A stretch of 64,000 nucleotides of DNA from DATBRG01 sp036560445 (GTDB lineage: Bacteria > Pseudomonadota > Gammaproteobacteria > Burkholderiales > Methylophilaceae): positions 1 through 64,000 of the forward strand of contig DATBRG010000003.1 in the NCBI GenBank assembly GCA_036560445.1. The letters run 5' to 3'. How positions within the stretch are numbered: position 1 is the stretch's first letter; each line of letters opens with the position of its first letter. Made by a program: the position numbers and the translations under genes. This document shows, one piece after another, positions 33,379 to 42,768 of this stretch. Below the pieces are notes generated by a model. The model worked only from the letters and a program-made list of their open reading frames with translations, searched no databases and had not been told where the DNA came from.

Positions 33379-35781
33379 TCAGTGTAAATATCCCTCTGCA
33401 CGGCTACTGAGCATGGCCATCGCAGCGATATTGATATCAGCCACCAGTATGCCTGTCATGGCACCTGCTTGATCCAGGATGGGCAATGAAACTGTCAGGC
33501 AGAAATCCTCGGTAGCGCTGGAAAGATAGATGCTGGATATATAAGGGGCCTGCGTTTTCTTCACTACCTGGTAATAAGTTTGCTGACTACGGTCTATTCC
33601 TGCCCCACCGGCCTTGATCTTGCCGTACATATTGGGATTGATCCAATTGGCATAACGCTGGAAACCATCCGGCTCCAGTTCGAATATCACTTCGAAAAAC
33701 GGGTAATCGGCAAAGCAGCCATCCAGATCATGCGAGTCTTCGGTACGGCGGTATTTAAGTAATGATTGCAACGCCATTAGCGCGCGATCCTGCCAATCTG
33801 AGTAGAATTCCTGCTTCGGCAATATGAGCTTGGGAGGGTCAGCCTCCACAACCACGATGCTGCCTATGGTGGCTTTACCTATCTTTTTCAGGGCGGCTGC
33901 GCGCTCTGCTGCCGCAACACTGTTCGTCAGGCGTCCTTGTGAGCCATTGACTACCGCGATTGATACGCTGGCTACAGGGTGGTCTTTGCCATCTTCGGTA
34001 GTAAAAAAACCACGATCCAAATCACTGCTGTCGTATAAATGCACAGCCAGTGCCTGAAAATGGCTGATCACATTAAGCAAGGTCTCGACTAACCCTGGTT
34101 CGCTGTGATCCAGAATCAGTACGAAATCATCGCCGCCAATATGACCGATCAGCACACCTGACTTATGCTGGAACTCCTGTCGTACGATCTCGGACAGTAG
34201 CCGGATCATGGCGTCACCGCGAATAAACCCGTAACGGTCGTTATAAGCTTTGAAATGATCGAGATCGATGTAGACCAGTTGCGTACTGGAGTTATTACGC
34301 AAGCTGATATCCAGTGACTGACGTAATGTCGGGCCGGTTGTCAGCTGGCTTAATGGATGCAGGCTACCTGAACTAGTCTTGCGGCTAATGAGTTGCGCCA
34401 TGATTTCCAGCGGCTGCAATATACCAATATAAATACCCTCCTCACTTACCAGCACCCACGGTTCTGATTCACCGCGCTCCAGATACAGGCCTCGAGCCAA
34501 TAGCGAGGATGGTGTGCGATGGTTGACGAGTTTGGGTAATGGGTCGCAACAGGCCCCTATTGATGTAGTTCGTGGAGAGAAAACCCTGCCACGCCTCAGC
34601 AAACCAAGCGGCCTTTGCTGATCAAGAACAACTGCCATGGCAATATCTGGATTCTGTTCAAAAAGAAATCTGGCATCTTCAATCGAGGTGTTGAGTTCCA
34701 TGGTCATGCCGCGATTGACGAATTCAGTGATGCGGAACTCATCCGCCACGTGCGACCGGTGCGATTCGTCGCGCACCGGTAACGCATTAACCGTTACTGC
34801 GGGGATGGTCTGCGGCAGTGCAAAATAGTAACCTTGGGCATAGGTTAAGCCTAGGTCCTGACAATATGTAATATCTTCTACTCTCTCTAAGCCTTCAGCT
34901 ACGATAGTGCAGCCCAAACGCTGTGCCATCGAGATAATAGCTTCCAGCAGTACGGTACGTACGCGACTTCCCTGCGCCTCATGCACGATTGCACGGTCAA
35001 TCTTGATGAAGTCTGCGCGTACCGCAGCCAGTGTGCGCAGGCCATTGAAGCCTGAACCCATATCATCTAGGGCGATTCGCAGGCCATGTGTGCGAATAAC
35101 GTCGCAATGTCTCGCAAGTAGCTCTGGCGCGACCTCTTCGCTTTCTACGATCTCTATTACCACATCACGTTTTTCAATATTGTATTGGCTTAACTTCTCC
35201 AGCATGGGCTGTAGCCAGTCTTCACGCATGATGGTGTTCGGCAATACATTGATGAAAACCGGGGTTCTGGCCGGTATATTTTTGGCTTTCCCTTGTAAGG
35301 CCAGCATCTGGCATACCAGATCGAGCTCGCCAGCACGTTTGACCTGTCGTGCCAGCTTAAAAGCCTCGTCGCCATTAAGTAGTTTGCCTGTGGGGTCTTT
35401 CAGCCTGCATAAGGCTTCGTAGCCGAATATCTTGCCGTTTTGTGTAAAGTCGACAATAGGCTGGAAGTGCATCTGTACATGAGGCATCAGGTCTGACAAT
35501 AGCCACGGATGACGCCGCCGCGCATAGAAGGTGTTGAAAGGCAGGATTTCATCTATGGCAACAGCAGGGTCGATGGCGTCTCCACATGCGGAAATAAGCA
35601 CATAGGATTCGCCAAGCACCTGATCTGGTAGCTCGGATGCCAGGCTATCCATCATCGCGAGCAAGGCTTTCTCGTCAGCACAATCAAAACAATGGGTTGA
35701 GGGCTTACCATGCAAACTGGGGCCAACATTGACGCCGGCGCCATGCATGGCCTCGTTCAAAATGTGCAGATAAAGTTTCAT
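33379..35781 (-). CDS. EAL-CBS-GGDEF-Cache protein, soluble c-di-GMP enzyme
   Basis: About 800 residues with no transmembrane helix. An N-terminal segment of about 100 residues precedes an EAL domain (YEAL at 121-124; DDMGSGFNGLRTL) with the catalytic set apparently intact. A CBS-like pair (about 345-460) and a GGDEF domain follow, with active-site sequence GGDDF instead of GGDEF. A C-terminal PDC/Cache-like sensor (about 660-790) has QTYYQVVKKTQAPYISSIY, reminiscent of the cytosolic C-terminal domain of Bacillus YkuI. ATG 35781 is chosen; GTG 35850 would add 23 residues. Direction of c-di-GMP turnover is not predictable. Confidence 0.85.
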   Translation of the reverse strand: MKLYLHILNEAMHGAGVNVGPSLHGKPSTHCFDCADEKALLAMMDSLASELPDQVLGESYVLISACGDAIDPAVAIDEILPFNTFYARRRHPWLLSDLMPHVQMHFQPIVDFTQNGKIFGYEALCRLKDPTGKLLNGDEAFKLARQVKRAGELDLVCQMLALQGKAKNIPARTPVFINVLPNTIMREDWLQPMLEKLSQYNIEKRDVVIEIVESEEVAPELLARHCDVIRTHGLRIALDDMGSGFNGLRTLAAVRADFIKIDRAIVHEAQGSRVRTVLLEAIISMAQRLGCTIVAEGLERVEDITYCQDLGLTYAQGYYFALPQTIPAVTVNALPVRDESHRSHVADEFRITEFVNRGMTMELNTSIEDARFLFEQNPDIAMAVVLDQQRPLGLLRRGRVFSPRTTSIGACCDPLPKLVNHRTPSSLLARGLYLERGESEPWVLVSEEGIYIGILQPLEIMAQLISRKTSSGSLHPLSQLTTGPTLRQSLDISLRNNSSTQLVYIDLDHFKAYNDRYGFIRGDAMIRLLSEIVRQEFQHKSGVLIGHIGGDDFVLILDHSEPGLVETLLNVISHFQALAVHLYDSSDLDRGFFTTEDGKDHPVASVSIAVVNGSQGRLTNSVAAAERAAALKKIGKATIGSIVVVEADPPKLILPKQEFYSDWQDRALMALQSLLKYRRTEDSHDLDGCFADYPFFEVIFELEPDGFQRYANWINPNMYGKIKAGGAGIDRSQQTYYQVVKKTQAPYISSIYLSSATEDFCLTVSLPILDQAGAMTGILVADINIAAMAMLSSRAEGYLH

Positions 35782-36022
35782 ATTCTGACTGTCATATAAA
35801 TATTCGCTATAGAGATTATTTGCAGAAGTCTTTAGCAAAGCCCATGCCACACAAAAGTGCCTGAATATTGCTTTTTTCGGGTTCCGTGGCTACTTCCGGG
35901 TGCGTTCATAATATCTGCGCACCACATCAGTGCTTTTGGTATGTCACGCATAGCCCGACCTCGCCGAGCTACAGATTCGCACGATTGTGGTAAAGTTTGG
36001 GAAGACAACAAGGAATCATGCT

Positions 36023-37120
36023 ATGGCCGCTATCGACATCACTCCCGTACTCAAATTCATGGTTGATAAAAATGGTTCCGACCTGTTTTTCAGTACAGGT
36101 GCAGCTATTCATATCGAGATTGAAGGCAAAACACTGCCAGTCAATAACCAGATCATGAATCCAGGCATGGTCAAGGAAATCGCCTATGTTCTGATGTCAG
36201 AAGCGCAAATCAAGGAATTTGAATCCACCCTGGAAATGAATTTTGCCTATAGCGCCCCCGGTATTGAAGATGCACGCTTTCGCGTCAATGTATTCCGCCA
36301 GCGCGGCGATGTAGCGATGGTGATACGCTGTATCAAGGCCACCATCCCTACTTTCGAGACATTGGGGTTACCCGCAATTCTCAAAGACCTGATCATGCGT
36401 CACCGTGGGCTGCTGTTGGTAGTGGGTTCTACGGGCTCAGGCAAATCAACCTCGCTGGCCTCCATGATTGACTACCGCAATGAAAATAACACCGGCCACA
36501 TTCTCACGCTGGAAGACCCCATTGAATTCATTCACCGCCATAAAAAATCCATCGTAGACCAGCGCGAAATAGGCCTGGATACCCTATCCTTCGATAATGG
36601 CCTCAAAAACGCCATGCGCCAGGCCCCGGATGTGATCCTGATTGGTGAAGTACGCGATATGGAGGGCATGAAACAAGCCATGGCCTATGCAGAAACCGGC
36701 CATCTATGTTTGGCGACCCTGCATGCCAATAATGCCAATCAGGCCATTGAGCGTGTAATCTCATTTTTCCCGGAAGAAGGCAAAGCAGGCTTGTTGCTGG
36801 GGCTTTCTCTTAACATGGTGGCCATTATTTCGCAGCGCCTTGTGCCTGGCACCCAGACCAAGCGTGCTGCTGCCGTGGAAGTACTTATCAATATCCCTTA
36901 CATCTCTGATTTGATCCAGAAATCAAAACTGGAAGAAATCAAGGAAGTCATGGCGAACAACAATGATATCGGCATGTGTACTTTCGATCAGTCACTTTTC
37001 CGCCTTTACAGCAATGGCAAGATCAGCGAAGAAAACGCCTTGGCCAATGCGGATTCCCGTAACGATCTTTCCTTGAAGATACGCTTCGCCCAGGAAGGCG
37101 CCAAAGGCGGTTTTGGCTAA
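36023..37120 (+). CDS. pilU: PilU-like type IV pilus retraction ATPase
   Basis: 365 residues of the PilT/PilU secretion ATPase family. Walker A is VGSTGSGKSTSLASM, the Asp box LEDPIEFIHRHKKS, Walker B DVILIGEVRD, and His box GHLCLATLHANNA. FIHRHKKSIVDQREIG and the N-terminal LKFMVDKNGSDLFFSTG favour PilU over PilT. PilU supports PilT-driven retraction. No pilT or other pil genes are in the window. The start ATG 36023 is preceded by AAGGA; the longer frame lacks a ribosome binding site. Its stop interlocks with the next gene on the other strand. Confidence 0.93.
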   Translation: MAAIDITPVLKFMVDKNGSDLFFSTGAAIHIEIEGKTLPVNNQIMNPGMVKEIAYVLMSEAQIKEFESTLEMNFAYSAPGIEDARFRVNVFRQRGDVAMVIRCIKATIPTFETLGLPAILKDLIMRHRGLLLVVGSTGSGKSTSLASMIDYRNENNTGHILTLEDPIEFIHRHKKSIVDQREIGLDTLSFDNGLKNAMRQAPDVILIGEVRDMEGMKQAMAYAETGHLCLATLHANNANQAIERVISFFPEEGKAGLLLGLSLNMVAIISQRLVPGTQTKRAAAVEVLINIPYISDLIQKSKLEEIKEVMANNNDIGMCTFDQSLFRLYSNGKISEENALANADSRNDLSLKIRFAQEGAKGGFG

Positions 37121-38019
37121 GATGGTTTAGGGGTGCTTGCTACTTGTGCCGAAAAAATAGCAGCTGCGATAATCAGGATGCCGCCAACCCATTCATGTAA
37201 TGTCATGACCTCGTTTGCCAGGTAATACGAGGCAACAGCAGCAACTACCAGCTCGAACAGGAATATCACCGATGCCCGTGTAACAGGAATCTGCGTGATG
37301 CCATACTGCACAAGCAATGTAGCCGCCATGAGCAACATGGCGATAAATCCCATCACCATCCAATTGGTCAGGCTAAAAACACTCGGCTCGGGAAATGGCA
37401 GGCTCTGGAACGGCATTAAAATGACTGCCATCAGGATAACCCCTAGCCATACCGCCATGGATTTTGCCCCTAGGCTTAAATGTACAGCGCCACGCGTAAT
37501 CACATTGGTTAGCGCGAATCCCATCCCTGAAGACAGCGCTAGCCACTCTGCATGGTTATGCGGTATAGGAAGCGCACCCGGTTGCCACAGCATGATGTAA
37601 GCGCCTAGCAAGGATACGGCAATAACGACCAAGCCTTTGGCGCCAGTCCGCTCCTTGAGCCAGAAATGCGCGAGGACCAATGTCCACAGCGGGGAGAGAT
37701 AAAACAGCAGCATCACGCGCATCACCTCACCATCAATCACAGCCAGTACATAGCTCAGGTTGGTCCAGCCCGCTACGATAGCCAGCCAGTAGACAGTTTG
37801 CGGTTGCTTGAAAAGCCCACGCCAGCGCCGCGCGTATAACAACATGCCAAACGCTGTGGTAATCGAGTAGGTATAAAAGCTAGAGGCCACGCCAGATACG
37901 CCAGCATCCTGCATGATGCGATAGGGATACCAGATCACGCCCCAGCAACAGGCGCCGAATAGCAGCCCAAAAACTGCCAGGTAATTCTGTGTTGGAGCTT
38001 TAGCCACTATAATATCCAT
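37117..38019 (-). CDS. DMT-superfamily (EamA) transporter
   Basis: 300 residues with ten predicted transmembrane helices arranged as two EamA repeats (for example SYVLAVIDGEVMRVMLLFYLSPLWTLVLAHFWLKE, where the repeat's proline-rich helix is visible). Members export amino acids or metabolites. It starts one base from dapC on the opposite strand, with which it may share a promoter zone. The substrate is unknown; lysine-pathway compounds are a guess based only on the neighbour. Confidence 0.87.
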   Translation of the reverse strand: MDIIVAKAPTQNYLAVFGLLFGACCWGVIWYPYRIMQDAGVSGVASSFYTYSITTAFGMLLYARRWRGLFKQPQTVYWLAIVAGWTNLSYVLAVIDGEVMRVMLLFYLSPLWTLVLAHFWLKERTGAKGLVVIAVSLLGAYIMLWQPGALPIPHNHAEWLALSSGMGFALTNVITRGAVHLSLGAKSMAVWLGVILMAVILMPFQSLPFPEPSVFSLTNWMVMGFIAMLLMAATLLVQYGITQIPVTRASVIFLFELVVAAVASYYLANEVMTLHEWVGGILIIAAAIFSAQVASTPKPS

Positions 38020-39207
38020 ATGAATCCAAATTTAAACAAACTCCAGCCCTACCCGTTCCAGCGCCTGCGCGACCTATTTGCAGGTATTACGCCAAACCAA
38101 GATTACAAGCCGATCAACCTGTCAATCGGTGAGCCCAAGCATGAGACACCGGCATTAATCAAAGATGCGCTGGTGAACAATTTGGCAGGCCTGGCCAATT
38201 ATCCCACGACTGCAGGTGTTCCAGAGCTCAGGCAAGCAATTTCTGATTGGCTGAGCCGCCGCTATGGCGTTCCTGCGCTGGATATTGAAAAGTCCATCAT
38301 CCCCATTAACGGCAGTCGCGAGGCGCTGTTCGCCTTTGCCCAGGCCGTGATTGATGGCAGTCGCCCGGCTCCTGTGGTGATTTCACCCAATCCGTTCTAC
38401 CAGATTTATGAAGGTGCAGCCTTCCTTGCAGGTGCTGAACCCTACTTTCTGAATAACCTGCCTGAGAACGACTTTGCGATGGATTTCGACAGCTTGCCGG
38501 AAAACATCCTGCAACGTACGCAGCTGGTCTATCTGTGTTCGCCCGGCAACCCTGCCGGCAAGATCATGACGCTTGAGCAATGGAAACAGGTATTCGAGCT
38601 ATCCGACCGCTACGGCTTTGTAATCGCCGCAGATGAATGCTATTCCGAGATATATTTCAATGAAGCCACGCCACCGCTGGGCGCGCTGCAAGCCGCACAC
38701 AAGCTGGGCCGGGACTTTACGCGGCTGGTGATATTCAGCTCGCTCTCCAAGCGCTCAAACGTGCCGGGCATGCGCTCCGGCTTTGTGGCGGGCGACGCCA
38801 AGATATTGGAGAAGTTCCTGCTCTACCGCACTTATCACGGCTGCGCTATGAGCCCTGCTGTGCAAGCTGCCAGCATCGCTGCGTGGAGCGATGAAGCCCA
38901 TGTGATCGAGAACCGCAGGCTGTATGACGAAAAATTCAAAGCCGTAACGCCTATGCTCAAAAGCCAGATCGAAGTCGAGATACCCGATGGCGCTTTCTAT
39001 CTATGGGGCCGTACCACCATCCCGGATACAGAATTCGCCTTGAAGCTCTACCGCGATTTCAATGTGACGGTGCTACCCGGTAGCTATCTGGCACGCGACG
39101 CTCACGGCGTGAATCCTGGCAAGAACTTCGTCCGGTTGGCATTAGTAGCTTCGCTAAATGAGTGTCTGGAAGCCGCAGATAGAATTAAACAAATGAATTA
39201 TGTTTAA
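38020..39207 (+). CDS. dapC: DapC, succinyldiaminopimelate aminotransferase
   Basis: 395 residues of fold-type I aminotransferases. The opening LQPYPFQRLRDLFAGITPN is typical for beta- and gammaproteobacterial DapC. The pyridoxal-phosphate lysine is in FSSLSKRSNVPGMRSGF. It makes N-succinyl-LL-diaminopimelate for lysine and cell-wall synthesis. Its stop codon interlocks with that of miaA. Confidence 0.92.
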   Translation: MNPNLNKLQPYPFQRLRDLFAGITPNQDYKPINLSIGEPKHETPALIKDALVNNLAGLANYPTTAGVPELRQAISDWLSRRYGVPALDIEKSIIPINGSREALFAFAQAVIDGSRPAPVVISPNPFYQIYEGAAFLAGAEPYFLNNLPENDFAMDFDSLPENILQRTQLVYLCSPGNPAGKIMTLEQWKQVFELSDRYGFVIAADECYSEIYFNEATPPLGALQAAHKLGRDFTRLVIFSSLSKRSNVPGMRSGFVAGDAKILEKFLLYRTYHGCAMSPAVQAASIAAWSDEAHVIENRRLYDEKFKAVTPMLKSQIEVEIPDGAFYLWGRTTIPDTEFALKLYRDFNVTVLPGSYLARDAHGVNPGKNFVRLALVASLNECLEAADRIKQMNYV

Positions 39208-40139
39208 CTTTTAATATTTTGATTAATAATATTAAATATATTTTCATTTAGACCAGAATCAAGGCAATCTAGCTCCACCGTATCATCCATCCCGCGTAAC
39301 CATGTCAGTTGGCGCTTGGCGAGCTGGCGCGTAGCGGCAACCCCCTTCTCGCGCAACTCATCCAGCCCAAACTCACCATCCAGATATTGCAGTGCTTGCC
39401 GGTAGCCCACACAACGCATGGATGGTAAATCGGCGTGCAGCATCGGGTACTTGGCCTTGAGCGCCCTCACCTCATCAATAAAGCCAGCCTTCAGCATCTG
39501 CTCGAAACGCGTGGCGATGCGCTGATGCAACACACTACGGTCAGATGGCACTAGGGCCAACTTGAGTAGCCGGTATGGCAAGGCTTTGCTGGTCTGCTCG
39601 GCAAAGAGTTGTGTCATGGTCTTGCCCGAGACCTCCCACACCTCTAGCGCACGCTGTATGCGCTGCGAATCGCCTGACTTTAATCTGGCGGCAGTTTCTG
39701 GGTCTATCTTCACCAGTTTTGCGTGCATGCCCGGCCAGCCAATCTCAAGCGCTTCTGAATCCAGCCTCGAACGTATGGCTGGTGCCGCTTGCGGCAACTC
39801 CCCCAACCCGCCTTGCAAAGCCTTGAAATACAGCATGGTGCCGCCCACCAGAAGCGGTATCTTGCCCTTGGTCGTGATATCGGCCATCAGGCGCAAGGCA
39901 TCAGCGCAGAACTGCGCGGCGGAATAAGTTTCAGTAGGGTCGATGACATCGATCAGGTGGTGTGGCGCTTGTGCCAGCGTGGCGGCATCCGGCTTGGCCG
40001 TACCGATATCCATATCCCGATAGACCAGCGCAGAATCGACGCTGATGAGCTCAACAGGCAAGCGCTGGAACAGCTCAACCGCCACGCCAGTCTTGCCGCT
40101 GGCGGTGGGACCCATGAGAAATATAGCCTTAAGTTTCAT
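39204..40139 (-). CDS. miaA: MiaA, tRNA dimethylallyltransferase
   Basis: 311 residues. The P-loop is MGPTASGKTGVAVEL, followed by the IPP-transferase motifs SVDSALVYRDMDIGTAKP and GGTMLYFKAL. The C-terminal RQLAKRQLTWLRGM is the tRNA-binding end. It adds a dimethylallyl group to A37 of tRNAs reading UNN codons. Often it sits directly next to mutL; here a foreign-looking HNH gene lies between, five bases away. Confidence 0.96.
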   Translation of the reverse strand: MKLKAIFLMGPTASGKTGVAVELFQRLPVELISVDSALVYRDMDIGTAKPDAATLAQAPHHLIDVIDPTETYSAAQFCADALRLMADITTKGKIPLLVGGTMLYFKALQGGLGELPQAAPAIRSRLDSEALEIGWPGMHAKLVKIDPETAARLKSGDSQRIQRALEVWEVSGKTMTQLFAEQTSKALPYRLLKLALVPSDRSVLHQRIATRFEQMLKAGFIDEVRALKAKYPMLHADLPSMRCVGYRQALQYLDGEFGLDELREKGVAATRQLAKRQLTWLRGMDDTVELDCLDSGLNENIFNIINQNIKS

Positions 40140-40144
40140 TTGGA

Positions 40145-40834
40145 CTATATCGATTTAATTTCTGAGCAAGCATCACAACTACACTCCAGACCATGAAAAG
40201 GTAAAATTAAAATTATTCGATCCCAAAGCAACATAGCCCAATAATTAAAATTATCTAATTCAGAAACTTGAATAAACTTGTAGTCGAAAACTCCAGGGTA
40301 GCTACCAAGAGCATCTTGATCTCCCAAGGCGATCAAAAATTCTTTTGGTGGTACTTGATCTGGAGGAATAATTGACAGAGAGTTGAGCGTGTTTTCGGGC
40401 AACACTTTAGCAAAGTGGTGAAAATAGAGCCCTCTTACTATCTTCCATGCCACGCGATGAACCCTGTCCCCTTCAATTCTTTTTACTACTAGGTCTGGTG
40501 GCAATATCAATCCACTTGGTCTACGTTCGAACTCATTTAATGTTTTGTGAACTAGCGGGCGTTTAATATCGTCTTTGTATTTTCTAAAAATACCGTCAAG
40601 CAAGGAGTTACCGGAGTAAGAACCTTTGGCAAATGGAGCTAATGTATTTAAGAAATAATCCTCATCCGCTTGATAAGATGAATTGCATTCTTGGTGAACA
40701 GGGATAGTTAAAAGATTGGGGCTATGCTTTTTTCTAATTTCATCGGTATAAAACTGCTTTGGAGGAACATGATCTCTATTTAGCGGCGGTGTCAGTAGTT
40801 TGCCACACAGATAGCAAATAGATAAGTCGCTCAC
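40145..40834 (-). CDS. HNH-type zinc-binding nuclease-like protein
   Basis: 229 residues. An N-terminal CYLCGK ... NRDHVPPKQF ... VHQECN module is a zinc-knuckle HNH/treble-clef, with the second cysteine pair further on or at CSCDAC near the C-terminus. The rest does not match a family I know. HNH proteins may cut DNA or bind it. The gene is more A+T-rich than mutL and miaA. Three bases separate its start from the mutL stop. An acquired or defence-associated gene is possible but not shown. Confidence 0.65.
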   Translation of the reverse strand: MSDLSICYLCGKLLTPPLNRDHVPPKQFYTDEIRKKHSPNLLTIPVHQECNSSYQADEDYFLNTLAPFAKGSYSGNSLLDGIFRKYKDDIKRPLVHKTLNEFERRPSGLILPPDLVVKRIEGDRVHRVAWKIVRGLYFHHFAKVLPENTLNSLSIIPPDQVPPKEFLIALGDQDALGSYPGVFDYKFIQVSELDNFNYWAMLLWDRIILILPFHGLECSCDACSEIKSI

Positions 40835-40837
40835 CTC

Positions 40838-42664
40838 CTACTTACCCCGCATAAACATCTTATCCAGCTCACTCATCGTCACCTGAAACCAGGTCGGGCG
40901 ACCGTGATTGCATTGGCCAGAGCGTTCGGTGGCTTCCATATCGCGTAGCAAGGCGTTCATCTCGGGGATAGTCAGCGTGCGGTTGGCGCGCACGGCGGCG
41001 TGGCAGGCCATGGTGCCGAGCATCTCGTTACGGCGTTCGGTGAGAGCACGGCTGGCGCCGTATTCGCGCATGTCTTTGAGCACATCTCTGGCGAGTGCGA
41101 CGGCATCGGCATCTTGCAGCATCACGGGGGTGGCGCGCACTGCCAGCGTGGTGGGCGACAGCACCGCGATATCGAAGCCCAGCTGATGCAGGGCATTGCC
41201 TGTAGCGGAGGATAGCTGCTCTTCCACCGTGGCGACTTCAAGCCGGTCTGCATTGAAAATCACGGGTAGCAGCAAGGGCTGCATGGGCACGGTATCCGGC
41301 CCGTCTTTTCCTTCGAGCGCATTCTTGAGCTTTTCATACATGATGCGCTCATGAGCGGCGTGCATATCGACCACCACCAAGCCGCTGGCATTTTGCGCCA
41401 GCACGTAGACGCCGTGTATCTGTGCCACGGCAAAGCCTAGAGGGAACTCTTGTGTACTTGCAGCTTGATTCTGCTCAAATGCCCTTTGGCTGGGGGGCTC
41501 GCCGTTATTGCCTCTCAGGGCAGGTGCCTGTGCGTTGCCAAACATGATTTGATAGAACGCCGAAGGCTCATTGGCCCGTAGTTCCATGCTCGACTGATAC
41601 GTTGGGTAGGCATTGAAAACATTACCTGCGGGCGGCACAGTTGCAAACGGGTTATGTGTGGGCTGAGCCGGGATGCCAGCCGGTGTCGCCAAGGCCTTGT
41701 GCAGCGAATGGAAGATGAAGCGATGGATGGCTTGCCCATCGCGGAAGCGCACTTCGGTCTTGCTCGGGTGCACGTTGACATCGACCAGCGCCGGATCAAG
41801 CTCCAGGAACAACACAAATGCCGGATGACGATCATGGTGCAGCACATCTTGATAGGCCTGGCGGATAGCGTGGGCAATGAGCTTGTCGCGCACGAATCGG
41901 CCATTCACGTAGACATACTGGCTGTCGCGCGCGTTGCGAGAGAAGGTCGGGTTGGCAGCCATGCCCCACAGGCGTAGGCCGGCGGCGGATTCATCGACAC
42001 TGAAAGCGGCGGCGGTGAAATCAGCGCCTAGTACATCGCCGAAGCGCCGCTCAGGCTCGCTGACGCCGAGCCGCGTCGTCGCCCTGCCGTTGTGTTGCAG
42101 CATGAAAGCAACATCCGGCCGCGATAGCGCGATGCGGCGGAATGCCTCTTCACAATGGCCGAACTCGGTGCCTTCGGTCTTGAGAAATTTACGGCGAGCG
42201 GGTGTGTTGAAATAGAGGTCGGCGACTTCAACGATAGTGCCGCTATCCAGCGCGGCTGGCTCCAGCGACGAGATGCTACTGCCCTCTGAGTTGATGCGCC
42301 ATGCGTGTTTATCAGCCTGCGAACGGCTAATTAGCTGGGTGCGTGAGACGGAGGCTATGCTGGCCAGCGCCTCGCCCCTGAAGCCCAGGCTGCCAACCGC
42401 TTCCAAGTCTTCCAGCGTGGCGATCTTGCTGGTGGCGTGGCGCGTCAGGGCCAGAGTCAGGTCATCCTGCGCAATGCCGTTGCCGTTATCGGCCACGCGC
42501 AGCTGCTTGACCCCGCCCTGCATGAGCGAAACGGTGACCTCGGTACTGCCTGCATCCAGGCTGTTTTCGAGTAGCTCCTTGAGCGCAGAGGCTGGCCGCT
42601 CGACCACTTCCCCGGCGGCAATCTGGCTGATGAGTTGGTCGGGTAATAATCGGATGGATGACAT
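40838..42664 (-). CDS. mutL: MutL, DNA mismatch repair protein with endonuclease motifs
   Basis: 608 residues. The N-terminal GHKL ATPase has ELLENSLDAGST and SLGFRGEALASIASVS, and a proline-rich linker lies near residues 340-385. The C-terminal domain carries D-M-HAAHE-x4-E, ACHAAVR and CNHGRP. These match the DQHA(X)2E(X)4E, AC(R/H) and CPHGRP motif set of MutLs with their own endonuclease, as found in organisms without MutH. MutL links MutS mismatch recognition to strand incision. Confidence 0.96.
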   Translation of the reverse strand: MSSIRLLPDQLISQIAAGEVVERPASALKELLENSLDAGSTEVTVSLMQGGVKQLRVADNGNGIAQDDLTLALTRHATSKIATLEDLEAVGSLGFRGEALASIASVSRTQLISRSQADKHAWRINSEGSSISSLEPAALDSGTIVEVADLYFNTPARRKFLKTEGTEFGHCEEAFRRIALSRPDVAFMLQHNGRATTRLGVSEPERRFGDVLGADFTAAAFSVDESAAGLRLWGMAANPTFSRNARDSQYVYVNGRFVRDKLIAHAIRQAYQDVLHHDRHPAFVLFLELDPALVDVNVHPSKTEVRFRDGQAIHRFIFHSLHKALATPAGIPAQPTHNPFATVPPAGNVFNAYPTYQSSMELRANEPSAFYQIMFGNAQAPALRGNNGEPPSQRAFEQNQAASTQEFPLGFAVAQIHGVYVLAQNASGLVVVDMHAAHERIMYEKLKNALEGKDGPDTVPMQPLLLPVIFNADRLEVATVEEQLSSATGNALHQLGFDIAVLSPTTLAVRATPVMLQDADAVALARDVLKDMREYGASRALTERRNEMLGTMACHAAVRANRTLTIPEMNALLRDMEATERSGQCNHGRPTWFQVTMSELDKMFMRGK

Positions 42665-42690
42665 AGCTGGATTATACCTTGGCCTTAAAT

Positions 42691-42732
42691 AGAAAAAGCC
42701 AGCAGAGCACCTTTTGAGTTTCCCGCTGGCTT
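42691..42732 (-). terminator. Rho-independent terminator of leuCDB
   Basis: On the minus strand AAGCCAGC (42732-42725) pairs with GCTGGCTT (42703-42696), followed by a run of five Ts (minus strand of AAAAA near 42693-42697). It lies 37 bases after the leuB stop codon and 27 before the mutL start codon. Confidence 0.8.
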
Positions 42733-42768
42733 ATACACGCTTGGTTAAAGCGATCCTGTAAAACTGAA

